From Spisula solida (Eukaryota; Mollusca; Bivalvia; Venerida; Mactridae): 64,000 bases of DNA. Position numbers and translations under genes: made by a program. The notes under the pieces are model-generated. The model saw nothing but the letters and a program-made list of their open reading frames with translations. It was not told the DNA's origin and did not search any database. Shown in pieces: positions 55,275-64,000 of the stretch. The stretch is taken from contig OX365955.1 of the NCBI GenBank assembly GCA_947247005.1, positions 7,326,001 through 7,390,000 of the forward strand. The letters are read 5' to 3'. Positions within the stretch are counted from its first letter, which is position 1, and each line of letters begins with the position of its first letter.

Positions 55275-57630
55275 AAAATTTAGTTCACCGTTTCCATGTC
55301 TATAAAATTTTCCCAGTTACGAGGGGCATTCTGAAAGTTCTGATAACTGAGCGATAACATTACATTGGTATGTCAGATTTTTTAAAAGTAAACATTTTCT
55401 GAAAGATACAACCTTCCTCCGTCTAAAACATGTCATGATATTATTATCAGATAATTTAATACTCACCTACATGCCATTGTACATGTAGGTATATAGCCCA
55501 ATGAATTGTCGACAAAATGAATCATATTAGCCCTTGGGAGGGAACACATTATTGTTAATAATTTCTATAATTTTATTCCAATTTGTTTGGAAGTTACACA
55601 TATCTTGTATTATATAACTGTGTATCACATGACAAATGAAAATTATTGTTCTGACAGTATAAATGACTTAGGATGTACATGGAAAAGACCACGTCCCAAA
55701 TGCTCTTGAAAATAGCCATTTTACCGGTATTACACAATTTACGTGATATTGCATTGTACTGCTGCACATGTTACATGAGAATATGAAACGCCTGGCCGTT
55801 TTGTGCATACATATGCTATTTTTATTCCTATTAAATACGAATTCTGAAATATTCATAATTCCGACTGTACAGCAGCTTAAATGATATGACCACGTGGCCC
55901 AAAACACGTGTTTAAGTTTGATGACGTCATATCATCGAACTAGCATTTCGCAAAACAAAAACAATTATATATGTCCTTAATTTAAAGTTAGTATAGCCAA
56001 TTAAACTATAAGAACATGGATAATTGACATTTTTATTACATGTATAAGGGTGTCCCGTTATCCCACCCACTTTCTAAAATCATGGGTAGAGCACAATAAT
56101 TTGCTCTAAAAATCAGACTTTATGCAAAATACATTTATAACGTCCCCCGAATGAAAATACACATTACAATCTAGACAATTTGACTTGTTTATAGTAGCTG
56201 ATAGTCCATAAACATACTGTATGTCTTGAATTAAGTAGGGGCTATAAGCGGTAAAATGGTCGACTATTTAGGTTGTATTTATTGCCGTTATTTTATTAAT
56301 ACCTACATATCTGTCAGACTATGTTACATAACCTCGCATAGTTGCGTATAGCCTATCATAGTTGTAATGGCAAAGACTGCAGTTGTGCTAAAAACCCATG
56401 CGCTCGTTATACCATAATGTTAGTTCATGTTTATATTATAATTTAGTCATTCAGTGAAGAAGTTATCCTAATTTTGAACATTGGAGATCACTAATCATTC
56501 ACTGACTTTACCTGCCATAGTGTATTATAAGTTTCTTTCAAGGTGGACTGCACATGACACCTTATTTGTTTGATTATTAATGATTCAGAGTAACATCATT
56601 TTCCACTTATTTCTATTTGATATACATAATTACTCTTGATGTTGTATTTCAGGGTGTATTGTATATTAAGACTTTGAGGAAACATGTTTATAGCATAATT
56701 TGAGGCTGAAATTATTTCTCTAGTTAGTTCCTATGTTTATGTCGTACTAGTACTCTGAATATGTATGCTTGGTTTCCTTATATGTGCTCTTTCTTCAAGG
56801 GTAATATTTGTTGGGTGAAAAGAGAGGTAGCGCCAGTACACTGTTGTTACGGTATTATGTTTACCCGGTATGGTACGGCGTTTAGTCTTGGAAAGAGAGT
56901 TGCTCCCCTTTTGTGTTTACTTTGCATTTGTAGTTCTAGAAGTTTTGCTGTTCTGAATAAACTTTAGAAAGCCTTTATCAAGTTTCTGTTCGAGTCTTAG
57001 TTGATTGGCGCTGACTATTACGTCTAAAACAGTAAGTTCAACATACATGAAGAAGTCAACTCTCACTTGATATGTTAAAACTAACATTGTGACACTTGTA
57101 CTTGTGCGCTTTGATTGTTCTACTTTGTGTGTTTTCTATATCTTGCCTTTCGTGCTTTGTTGTTTCAGTTGAGTACTGTATATCATGAGCGAGTTGTTGT
57201 TATCTTTTAACCATGCGTGATTTTATGTTGCAGTTTACTATGTACAATATACTTACATGAATAGCTTGTATCGTGAAATTCTGCTAACGAGGCCTAACCA
57301 ATAACAAATAGGACTTACAAACATGCTGCTTTTTTGTTCTTAATTAAATACTTTTTTATTTTTACAATTGCAAACATCCGCATGCTTACGAAATAATTGA
57401 AGTGGTCTCGAGAGCAGAACTTGACTAACCTAATTCACGCCACCACTTCAGTTAAACGTATTGGGATGTAAATAAGTGATGTAAAACGCACTATTCGCTA
57501 TGATTGCATTTCACAATACGATGTTCATCATATATGGTGGCATGTTTCTGCCATCAGACAGACAATTTTAAAATATTCGAATTATTTATGTGCTGAATGC
57601 GATAACTAGATAACTTGAACAATGGTTTAC
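55275..57630. other. Non-coding stretch; possible solo LTR near 56.8-57.0 kb
   Basis: No gene is supported. At 56842 a TGTTACGGTATTATG word, a downstream AATAAA (56957) and a TTGATTGGCGCTGAC word (57001) resemble the layout of a gypsy-type LTR and primer site, but no second LTR, target duplication or gag-pol was found. Confidence 0.3.
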
Positions 57631-58373
57631 ATTTAACACATAAAATTATTTAATAGTAAGCTATTCCAGATCTCAACACATCGATGTGTGAAAGAGAATT
57701 TACGTAGGTTCAAGCGTGCTCTATTTTTGAGGTTGTGTCCCCTGGTAGTATCGTTCGTAACCTAAGTAATGAAAATATCTTCAGCATTTAATATACACAT
57801 GTAGCTGTACTTATCAGTAAGGATCTTGAAGCATTCAATCATATCACCCCGCGTTCTGTGGTAGACTAGCGTAGGTAGTTTTCGATCAGTTGAATTTTCA
57901 ATATGTTTCCTTTTGTATGGTGTCCATATCTGATTTGCGTATTCTAAGTGTGGTCTCACTAAGGCTTTGTATAACATAATCAGGGAATCCTTATCCAGAT
58001 ATTCAAAGGATCTACGAATCAGTCCAAGCATCATGTTCGCCTTGTTTATCTTTCCAGTCATGTGTTCCTCAATGTTCAATTTATTATCAATGATGACACC
58101 AATGTCTTTCTCAGATGTTGTGTATTCCATTGGATCTAGACGATCACTCAGGGTGTAGGGGAAGTCCTCCACTACTGGTTTAGTACTGATGGACATCACT
58201 TTACATTTTAGCGGACAAAACTCTAACTTCCATACGTTTGACCATTCATACATAGAGTGTATATCCTCAAGTAATTTCTGTTGATCTTCAGTAGCAATTA
58301 TTTCACGGATTATTTTGGTATCGTCTGCATATAAGAAAACATCACTGTTAGTATTCAAACTGTCTGGTAAATC

Positions 58374-59324
58374 TTTTTTATCACATAAAATAGGCTCTGG
58401 GAGTTTAATAAACCCATTACATAAAAGTCATAATACACACGTGTAATAAACATGCAAATGAGGGATATACAAGGGCGAGTCACTTTATTCATGTATTCAT
58501 ACACGTTGTCAAAAAAGTAAAAGAATACATTTTTAGAATAGAATAAATTTTATATCCGATTATGAGCACTCTATGGCATGTTATAATCACACACTAACAG
58601 ATGTACAAGAACTTAAAGAGTTATAACTGTAAGTAAACATGACGGTAGGTCCGTTAAACGTGGGTACGAATAAGGTCGGGACGAAATGTACATACCAAAT
58701 ATCTGCCATCTACACAAACACACGGCTCTGGATGTTGATTTCATTGTATAAATCCGTTAAGTTTGAGTATTAAAGACGATTTTCCTTGCTTACCAAGTAC
58801 TTGCATCGTGTACAATCAGTTATTTTCGGCTATTCAGACGAATCGCGAATAAATTCACGCGGAAAACCTAGTTACTTCCCCTGTCCTTGGTAGTTACTAA
58901 AACCCGAAACGGAACACGGAACAGAACAGAATACGTTGTGTTGCTGTGGTCCTAGATTTAATTATTTATTTTGTTAAGCGTAGTTTTATATCTGCAGGAT
59001 TTTAGATACCCTAAAAATATTATTTTCAAAGGCAGAAAAATTAACATATTGGTGTATACATTGTTGCACTATTTTCTTAGCTCTTTCAATGAACCGCTTT
59101 ACTCCTATGGAGTTTATTTGCTAAAGGGGAAGTGTGTGCATTCTTGACAAACTTTTACTGTGTATTTAGTTTATGTGATAAAAAGAATCTTACATTTGTG
59201 TCATTCCATATTAAATTTATTAACTTGTTGAATAAAAGTGATAAAATGCTCGGCAGAGCCTCGCATTTTATCATTTTATCCAACTCGTTTATTAATTCAA
59301 TATAGAAAGACACTCTGACATGTA
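58374..59324 (-). mobile_element. 951-bp insertion in LINE, 5-bp target duplication AAATC
   Basis: AAATC flanks it at 58369-58373 and 59325-59329. Removing the insert plus one copy of the duplication rejoins ...LFVAYIED with LPDSLNTNSDVFLYADD in the same frame, which fixes the boundaries. Read on the minus strand, the insert ends in AAAAAA before the duplication, hinting at a retrotransposed sequence. It has no recognised domain. Confidence 0.85.
59205..59312. repeat. Imperfect 48-bp-arm hairpin at one end of the insertion
   Basis: TTGAATAAAAGTGATAAAAT then GCTCGGCAG is mirrored by CCTCGCATTTTATCATTTTA then TCCAACTCG. The arms also pair ATTAAATTTATTAAC with GTTTATTAATTCAAT. Loop of about 5 bases. 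Confidence 0.8.
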
Positions 59325-59758
59325 AAATCCTCTATATATACGCTACAAACAATAGAGGTCCGAGGACCGATCCCTGTGGAATTTCACTGGTTACATGTTT
59401 GGATCCTGATTCTTGAGAGTTAACGTCTATTACATAGGAATGCTTGACAATCCACTTTAGGTCCAAATCCATACATATGTAATTTGTGAATTGATAAGCG
59501 ATGACTCACTTTGTCAAAGGCTTTCATGAAGTCACAATATGCTGTATCAACATGATGTCCATTTGTCCATAACTATTATTAATTGGAGAACTGTTGATCT
59601 TTTTGGTATGAAACCGAATCGCTTATCACTAAACAGATTATTTAATGACATCTGTTTAATCATATTTTTCCTGACTATAGATTCAAGTACTTTACACACA
59701 ATGCAAGTGAGGCTGACTGGACAATAGTTGCCAGGATCTTTCTTGTCACCCTTTTTAG

Positions 59759-60745
59759 CTCACCTGTCACATAGCGACAAGGTGAGCTTTTGTGATCACT
59801 CTTCGTCCGTCGTCTGTCGTCAGTGCGTGCGTGCGTGCGTGCGTTAGTGCGTGCGTCAACAATTCATTCAAACAACTTCTCCTCCTTAACCACTTGTCCA
59901 ATTTCAACCAAACTTCATAGGAATGTTCCTTGGGTGGTCCTTTCTAAACATAGCTAAAAGAATTGTAATCTATAAATAGCTCTTGTTGCCATGGCAACCG
60001 TAAGGAAAATCTTTAAAAAAATCATTAAAAATCGACCACTAGCCAGATTTCAAAATAATTTTACAGAAATAGTTCTTTGGTGGCCCTCTTACAAAATTGA
60101 CATTTTTCTCGTGATTAGTCAAAACACATGGCCACCAGTGCCGGGGCTCTTTTTCCTTTTATGTCTATGGTAAAATCTTTAAAAATCTTCTTGTCTGAAA
60201 GTACTGGTTGGATTTCATTAAAAATTGGTAATAATGTTCCGTGGGTGGTCCTCTTAAAAATAGCTAAAAGAATTAAAATCTATAAATAACTTGTGTTGCC
60301 ATGGCAACCGTTAGGAAAATCTTTAAAAAATCATTAAAAATCCAGATTTCAAAATAATTTTTCAGAAATAGTTGTTGGGTGGCCCTCTTACAAAATTGAC
60401 ATTTTTCTCGTGATTTGTTAAAAAACATGACCGCCAGTGTGCGGGGCTCGTTTTTCCTTATATGTCTATGGTAAAATCTTTAAAAATCTTCTTGCCTGAA
60501 AGTACTGGTTGGATTTAATTATAAATTGGTTATAATGTTCCTTGGGTGGTCCTTCCTAAAAATAGCTAAAATAATTGAAATCTATTAATAACTCTAGTTG
60601 CCATGGCAACCCCATGGCAACCGTTAGGAAAATCTTTAAAAAATCATTAAAAATCAACCACTGGCCAGATTGCAATTTTTTTTTACAGAAATAGTTCTTG
60701 GGTGGCCCTCTTACAAAATTGACATTTTTCTCCTGATTCGTCAAA
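59759..60745. mobile_element. Dispersed element with terminal hairpin and three about 305-bp units
   Basis: It opens with the hairpin AGCTCACCTGTCACATAGCG...AAGGTGAGCT, then a GTGCGTGCG microsatellite (59820-59850). Three units follow, each with TAGCTAAAAGAATT.AAATCTA, TTGCCATGGCAACCGT (59986, 60296, 60598) and TGGGTGGCCCTCTTACAAAA. Non-coding. It truncates the LINE at 59758. This resembles abundant bivalve repeats, whose class I cannot name with certainty. Confidence 0.75.
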
Positions 60746-60755
60746 AAACATGGAA

Positions 60756-61794
60756 GTGGCTAGAGGTTAGACCTGGAGTCTAGAGGTCTGGTAACCGGAC
60801 CTCTAGACAATGCATGTAGGACAGGCTAGATGTCCGGTAATTGATTTCATATGTATAAACCATATATTTTATTTCGTGCCAAGAATTTAAATGACATAAA
60901 CAAGTGTTAACCATGTTGTATTTGACAGAAATGTAAAACATTGACTGGGAATAACAGTGATCTCGAGTGTTTCGATAGTTTCGTCTGTGTTGAACAACAA
61001 TTGATACACATTGATAACGACTTGAAGTCTAGAGGGGTATCACATATTGTATATATTTGGGTCACTTTTTCACACAAACGCACGTCAGTACAACAAACTC
61101 TGCAAACGCCTCAATAAAGTTCTATGCAAGATCCACCCTCATAAATGTTGGTACCACGGGAAACAGCGCATGAACAACGATGACATTGATCCTAGGGACA
61201 AAACCCATCTGCGACGTCCTCGAGAGCCTAAGAAATTATCTTAAAATGATCGAGTTTGTACAAACGTGGTTTTTTGATACAACAGCACACGCACATTTTG
61301 TGTTTATTAACATATGATGACATAAGTAAATAAATAATAATAAACAATTTACCCCATCTTTAATATATATTCCATAAAAAGTAGATCTTCATTCCAACAC
61401 GCACGTTTTGATAAAACTTCGCGATCCCAATATACCAACATTTAATTGAAACATAATTATTATGAAGATCTGATTAAAACTTATTTGTGTATTTGCAGTT
61501 TCAAAACTGATGTGTGAGCAAACAAATATTAGAGCAAATACCATCGAACAAACAAAAATAAATTCAGCAATTACCGGCAGCATAATAACTTATTTAAGTG
61601 CCGCACACTTCTAATCAACTTGATTGCTAATCAATTAACTATTTTTTACAAGATTCCTGTCAAATACTTACCTGTATAGCAAGGTAAATGCACTGGAAGT
61701 CTCGACAGGATAAAATAGATATTGTTTATACACATGAAATAAATTACCGGACCTCTAGCCTGTCCTACAAGCATATTGTCTAGAGGTCTAAACT
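60756..61794. mobile_element. 1-kb TIR element carrying a 65-codon frame
   Basis: CCGGACCTCTAGACAATGCA, then GTAGGACAGGCTAGATGTCC and GGTAATT, at 60794-60844 is repeated inverted at 61744-61794 with about three mismatches. Extra AGAGGTCTGG/GACCTCTAG palindromic words sit outside the left arm. The GTGGCTAG...CCGG...CTAGAC layout resembles the ends of the 42784 and 44306 elements. Confidence 0.8.
61047..61244 (+). CDS. Small frame inside the TIR element, function unknown
   Basis: 65 codons with balanced composition: HTNARQYNKLCKRLNKVLCK, then HPHKCWYHGKQR and a basic tail RRPREPKKLS. It is GC-richer than the surrounding element. The upstream part extends only to an AT-rich leader, so the start is doubtful. 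It may be the C-terminal end of a captured gene; no family is assigned. Confidence 0.3.
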   Translation: MYIFGSLFHTNARQYNKLCKRLNKVLCKIHPHKCWYHGKQRMNNDDIDPRDKTHLRRPREPKKLS

Positions 61795-61796
61795 TT

Positions 61797-62140
61797 TTTA
61801 CTTGGAGATTTTAATACAAATGTTTTATCTGCTAAGTCATGTCCTCTTTTTAATAAATGAACATTTTTAATTTTAAACAATTAGTCAATGGCTATACTAG
61901 AATATGTGACAGAAGTTCTTTTGCAATTGACTTGATTATTGTCTCAGATCCTGAAAAGGTATCCCAGTCTGGTGTTATCAATACATGTTTCAGTGATCAT
62001 TGTGCTATGTTCTGTACCAGAAAGATCCCCAAAATTGCATTGAAAAGCCATAGTAATGTTAAATTGCGTTCTATGAAAAACTACAATAAAGATGATTTTC
62101 AGTCCAATCTGTTAGCTGCAGACTGGAGCTCTCCCGTCTG
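61797..62140 (+). pseudogene. LINE endonuclease domain fragment (CR1/L2-like), plus strand
   Basis: LGDFNTNVLSAK opens with the G-D-F-N catalytic motif of AP-type LINE endonucleases. After a +1 frameshift near 61857, NIFNFKQLVNGYTRICDRSS, IDLIIVSDPEKV, GVINTCFSDHCAMF (the S-D-H motif) and LRSMKNYNKDDF follow. It is interrupted after DWSS at about 62140 by unrelated repeat. The 5' end is cut by the TIR element ending at 61794. Confidence 0.85.
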
Positions 62141-62144
62141 TAAA

Positions 62145-62640
62145 TTCTCTCTACTTTTTACAGGGAAAACCCTGTAAAAACTGTGGAGTATTGAAACAGG
62201 GAATTTTATGTAAAATAATGTAAGACTCTGGAAAAAAACAGGGACAAGCAGGGAGATAGATAGAAAAGTTTTTTTCCACAGTTTTCCCTCAATTTCCACA
62301 GATCCTGTAAAACAGTGGAGTATTGAAACAAAGATTTCCATGCTTTTCCCTACTTTTCCCTAGTTTATATCCCTGACAGTTTTTTCCACTGTTTTCCCTT
62401 GTTTTCCCTCAATTTCCACAGATCCTGTAAAACAGTGCAGTATTGAAACAAGTTTTCCATGCTTTTCCCTACTTTTCCCTACTTTATATCCTGGATTTAT
62501 AGAAATTGTGGAAAAGTATGGAAAACTTTCATTACTACCATGATTTCCCTAGTTTTACACAGTTTTCCAGCATTTTTGGGAAATTGTTGTAAAACTGGAA
62601 AAATCCATGGTATTCTCTCTTTTTACGTTGACCTGAAATT
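62145..62640. repeat. Dispersed repeat with 120-bp units, inserted in the LINE
   Basis: TCAATTTCCACAGATCCTGT then AAAACAGTG(G/C)AGTATTGAAAC and TTTTCCCTACTTTTCCCTA recur 120 bp apart (62287 and 62407), preceded by an inverted ACAGGGAAAACCCTGTAAAA hairpin at 62160. Non-coding. Confidence 0.7.
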
Positions 62641-62662
62641 GAGGAATGTGTTACTGAATATT

Positions 62663-63235
62663 ATTATACCCCCCGCACAACGAGTTGTAAGGGGGGTATA
62701 CTGGATTCAGCTTGTCTGTCCGTCCGTCTGTCCGTCCGTCCGTCCGTCCGTAGACGCATTCTTGTGGACGCAACTCCTCCTACAGTTTTTGCAGCATTTC
62801 CTTCAAACTTTAATAGATGAACAACCTCAACATGTAGATGTGCATAAAGGAAAGAATTTACGCTGCGACAATTTTTGACAGAATTATGGCCCTTTGTACT
62901 TTTATGCACTATACAATATATAGTGAACAGTTCTTGTGGACGCAACTCCTCCTACAGTTTTTGCAGCATTTCCTTCAAACTTTAATAGATGAACAACCTC
63001 AACATGTAGATGTGCATAAAGGAAAGAATTTACGCTGCGACAATTTTTGACAGAATTATGGCCCTTTGTACTTTTATGCACTTTGCAATATATAGTGAAT
63101 AGTTCTTGTGGACGCAACTCCTCCTACAGTTTTTGCAGCATTTCCTTCAAACTTTCACAGATTAACAACCTCAACATGTAGATGTGCATAAAGAAAAGAA
63201 TTAGCTGCAATGATTTTGCCACGCGGGAGGTATAT
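62663..63235 (+). mobile_element. Pearl/Helitron-like element with 172-bp core repeats (copy 3)
   Basis: ATACCCCCCGCACAACGAGT...GGGGGGTATACTGGATTCAG is followed by a TCCG microsatellite (62716-62750). Core units then start CTTGTGGACGCAACTCCTCC at 62761, 62933 and 63105 (exactly 172 bp apart, the third partial). It ends CGGGAGGTATATT near 63233. The core repeats are nearly identical, so they are recent. This layout (tetranucleotide run plus tandem core) matches described bivalve pearl elements (established for that family; assignment inferred). Confidence 0.75.
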
Positions 63236-63721
63236 TAGTCTGCCGAATGGCGACAGTTTTAGTTAATATTGCACTCACAAGCACTAAATTAAAAATACTC
63301 CAGCATTTGTGTTTAGAACTTTCAACTAAAATAATTCTAAAAAAAACTTCAATCATAAACAACATTTCAGTAAGAATTGAAGCAAGCTTTGTTAAAGAAT
63401 TTATTAAAAGTAAATATTGAGAAACATAAACTTGTAAAACACACACACACAAACTTGTTATTGTTCTGATAATGTACTTCACCAAGTACAAGTCTGTTTT
63501 GTCCTATCTCCTCAATTATATGGCACCTTTCTGTCCCAGAAACACAATCTGTAAAATTAAAATATGTAATAACTCAGATTTTACTAAATTCACAAACCTA
63601 AGTGACAATAATTGTATTATGCTGTTATTTTTCATGCTTTTAAGAAAGTTTATACATTTGGTATTTTTGATTTTCTGTCAATCAGCAGGAATTAAGCTTT
63701 CTCCTTGTCTGTGATAAGTAG

Positions 63722-64000
63722 GAGTTGTTTTCAGATAACAAAGTATTGAAGTATTTATCAAAACTAAGTGTCAATAAAGCTACTGGTTTAGACGAAATCC
63801 CTTCTAGTTTTGTCAAAGATGGTGCTTCCATTATAGCTAGTCCACTTGCTCATATTGTCAACTTGTCTTTAATGCTGGGTGTAGTTCCTGATGATCTTAA
63901 ATCAGCCTGTGTGGTCCCTATTTTTAAGAAAAGTGATAAAACTAATGTTGGTAACTATCAACCGGTCTCTATTTTAAGTATCATGTCCAAAATGTTGGAG
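63722..64000 (+). pseudogene. LINE reverse transcriptase N-terminal fragment, plus strand, runs off window
   Basis: 93 codons in frame after a TAG at 63719: LSKLSVNKATGLDEIPSSFV, SPLAHIVNLSLMLGVVPDDL, KSACVVPIFKKSDKTNVGNY and QPVSILSIMSKMLE. The K-A-x-G-x-D-x-I-P, V-x-P-I-F-K-K-x-D and N-Y-x-P-V-S-I-L motifs are the fingers of CR1/L2-type reverse transcriptase (Gln replaces the usual Arg in NYRP). It probably belongs to the same LINE copy as 61797-62140, separated by repeats. Open to the last base, so it continues beyond the window. Confidence 0.88.

Larger units (their letters stand above)
57633..59758 (-). pseudogene. CR1/L2-like LINE reverse transcriptase, split and frameshifted
   Basis: On the minus strand, in order: KKGDKKDPGNYCPVSLTCIV (finger), RFGFIPKRSTVLQLI, DTAYCDFMKAFDKVSHRL (palm A), SEIPQGSVLGPLLF (palm B), FLYADDTKI (catalytic YADD box, about 58336-58310), LEFCPLKCKVM, LVRPHLEYANQIWTPY and a C-terminal HNLKNRARLNLRKFSFTHRC and VEIWNSLLL. 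This order is that of CR1/L2-clade LINE ORF2. The longest intact stretch is 57762-58358. There are at least three frame breaks (near 57770, 59430 and 59565) and a 951-bp insertion at 58374-59324. The 5' part is cut at 59759 by another repeat. YADD is intact, but the copy cannot make a full protein. Confidence 0.9.

Noticed and set aside
55668..55907. 79-codon minus-strand frame
   Set aside because: Composition is like the flanks, there is no motif, and no splice or promoter context supports it.

Overview
The window is nuclear DNA from an animal, most likely a mollusc and probably a bivalve. It holds an intron-rich metabolic gene with GT-AG exons and fragments of CR1/L2-like LINEs. It also holds tRNA-derived SINEs that share a central domain, palindromic elements, and Helitron/pearl-type elements that carry a tetranucleotide microsatellite next to about 170-bp tandem repeats. 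The species assignment is inference from this repeat style; no database search was possible.

Region 1 (1-13.1 kb, minus strand): the 5' two thirds of a gene for a mitochondrial short-chain acyl-CoA synthetase of the ACSS3 (propionyl-CoA synthetase) type. Nine exons were located at base level; the 3' end runs off the left edge of the window. The introns are packed with repeats. Intron 4 is mostly one 4.4-kb foldback element with long terminal inverted repeats around a 42-bp tandem array. Introns 8, 6, 5 and 1 carry palindromic, pearl-like and transposase-bearing elements.

Region 2 (13.1-18 kb): SINE, LINE debris, a low-complexity element with repeated CGCTTCGCTCGC-type motifs, and a possible promoter/first exon near 15.7 kb.

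Region 3 (18.0-23.55 kb): about 325 copies of a 17-bp minisatellite with higher-order structure and no stop codon in any of the three forward frames.

Region 4 (23.9-34.5 kb): a decayed coding-like stretch, AT-rich homeobox-like simple repeat, several 130-200 bp tandem repeats, a SINE, and a GC-rich island with an unassigned open frame.

Region 5 (34.5-40 kb): three blocks of GTCA/GGAGTC minisatellite separated by unique islands, two of which are homologous; there is a 426-bp internal duplication.

Region 6 (40-49 kb): TIR elements (one copy with a perfect 9-bp target duplication), a CG-rich palindromic element, and a possible first exon of a minus-strand gene at 42.5 kb.

Region 7 (49.0-54.7 kb): about 30 copies of a 182-bp satellite with a 730-bp (four-monomer) higher-order repeat.

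Region 8 (55-64 kb): an inverted pair of tRNA-like sequences; a minus-strand LINE reverse transcriptase split by a 951-bp insertion with a 5-bp target duplication; further TIR and pearl-like elements; and a second LINE on the plus strand whose endonuclease and reverse-transcriptase parts are separated by insertions.

Only the ACSS3-like gene is convincingly a host protein gene. Tandem arrays and mobile elements make up most of the rest.
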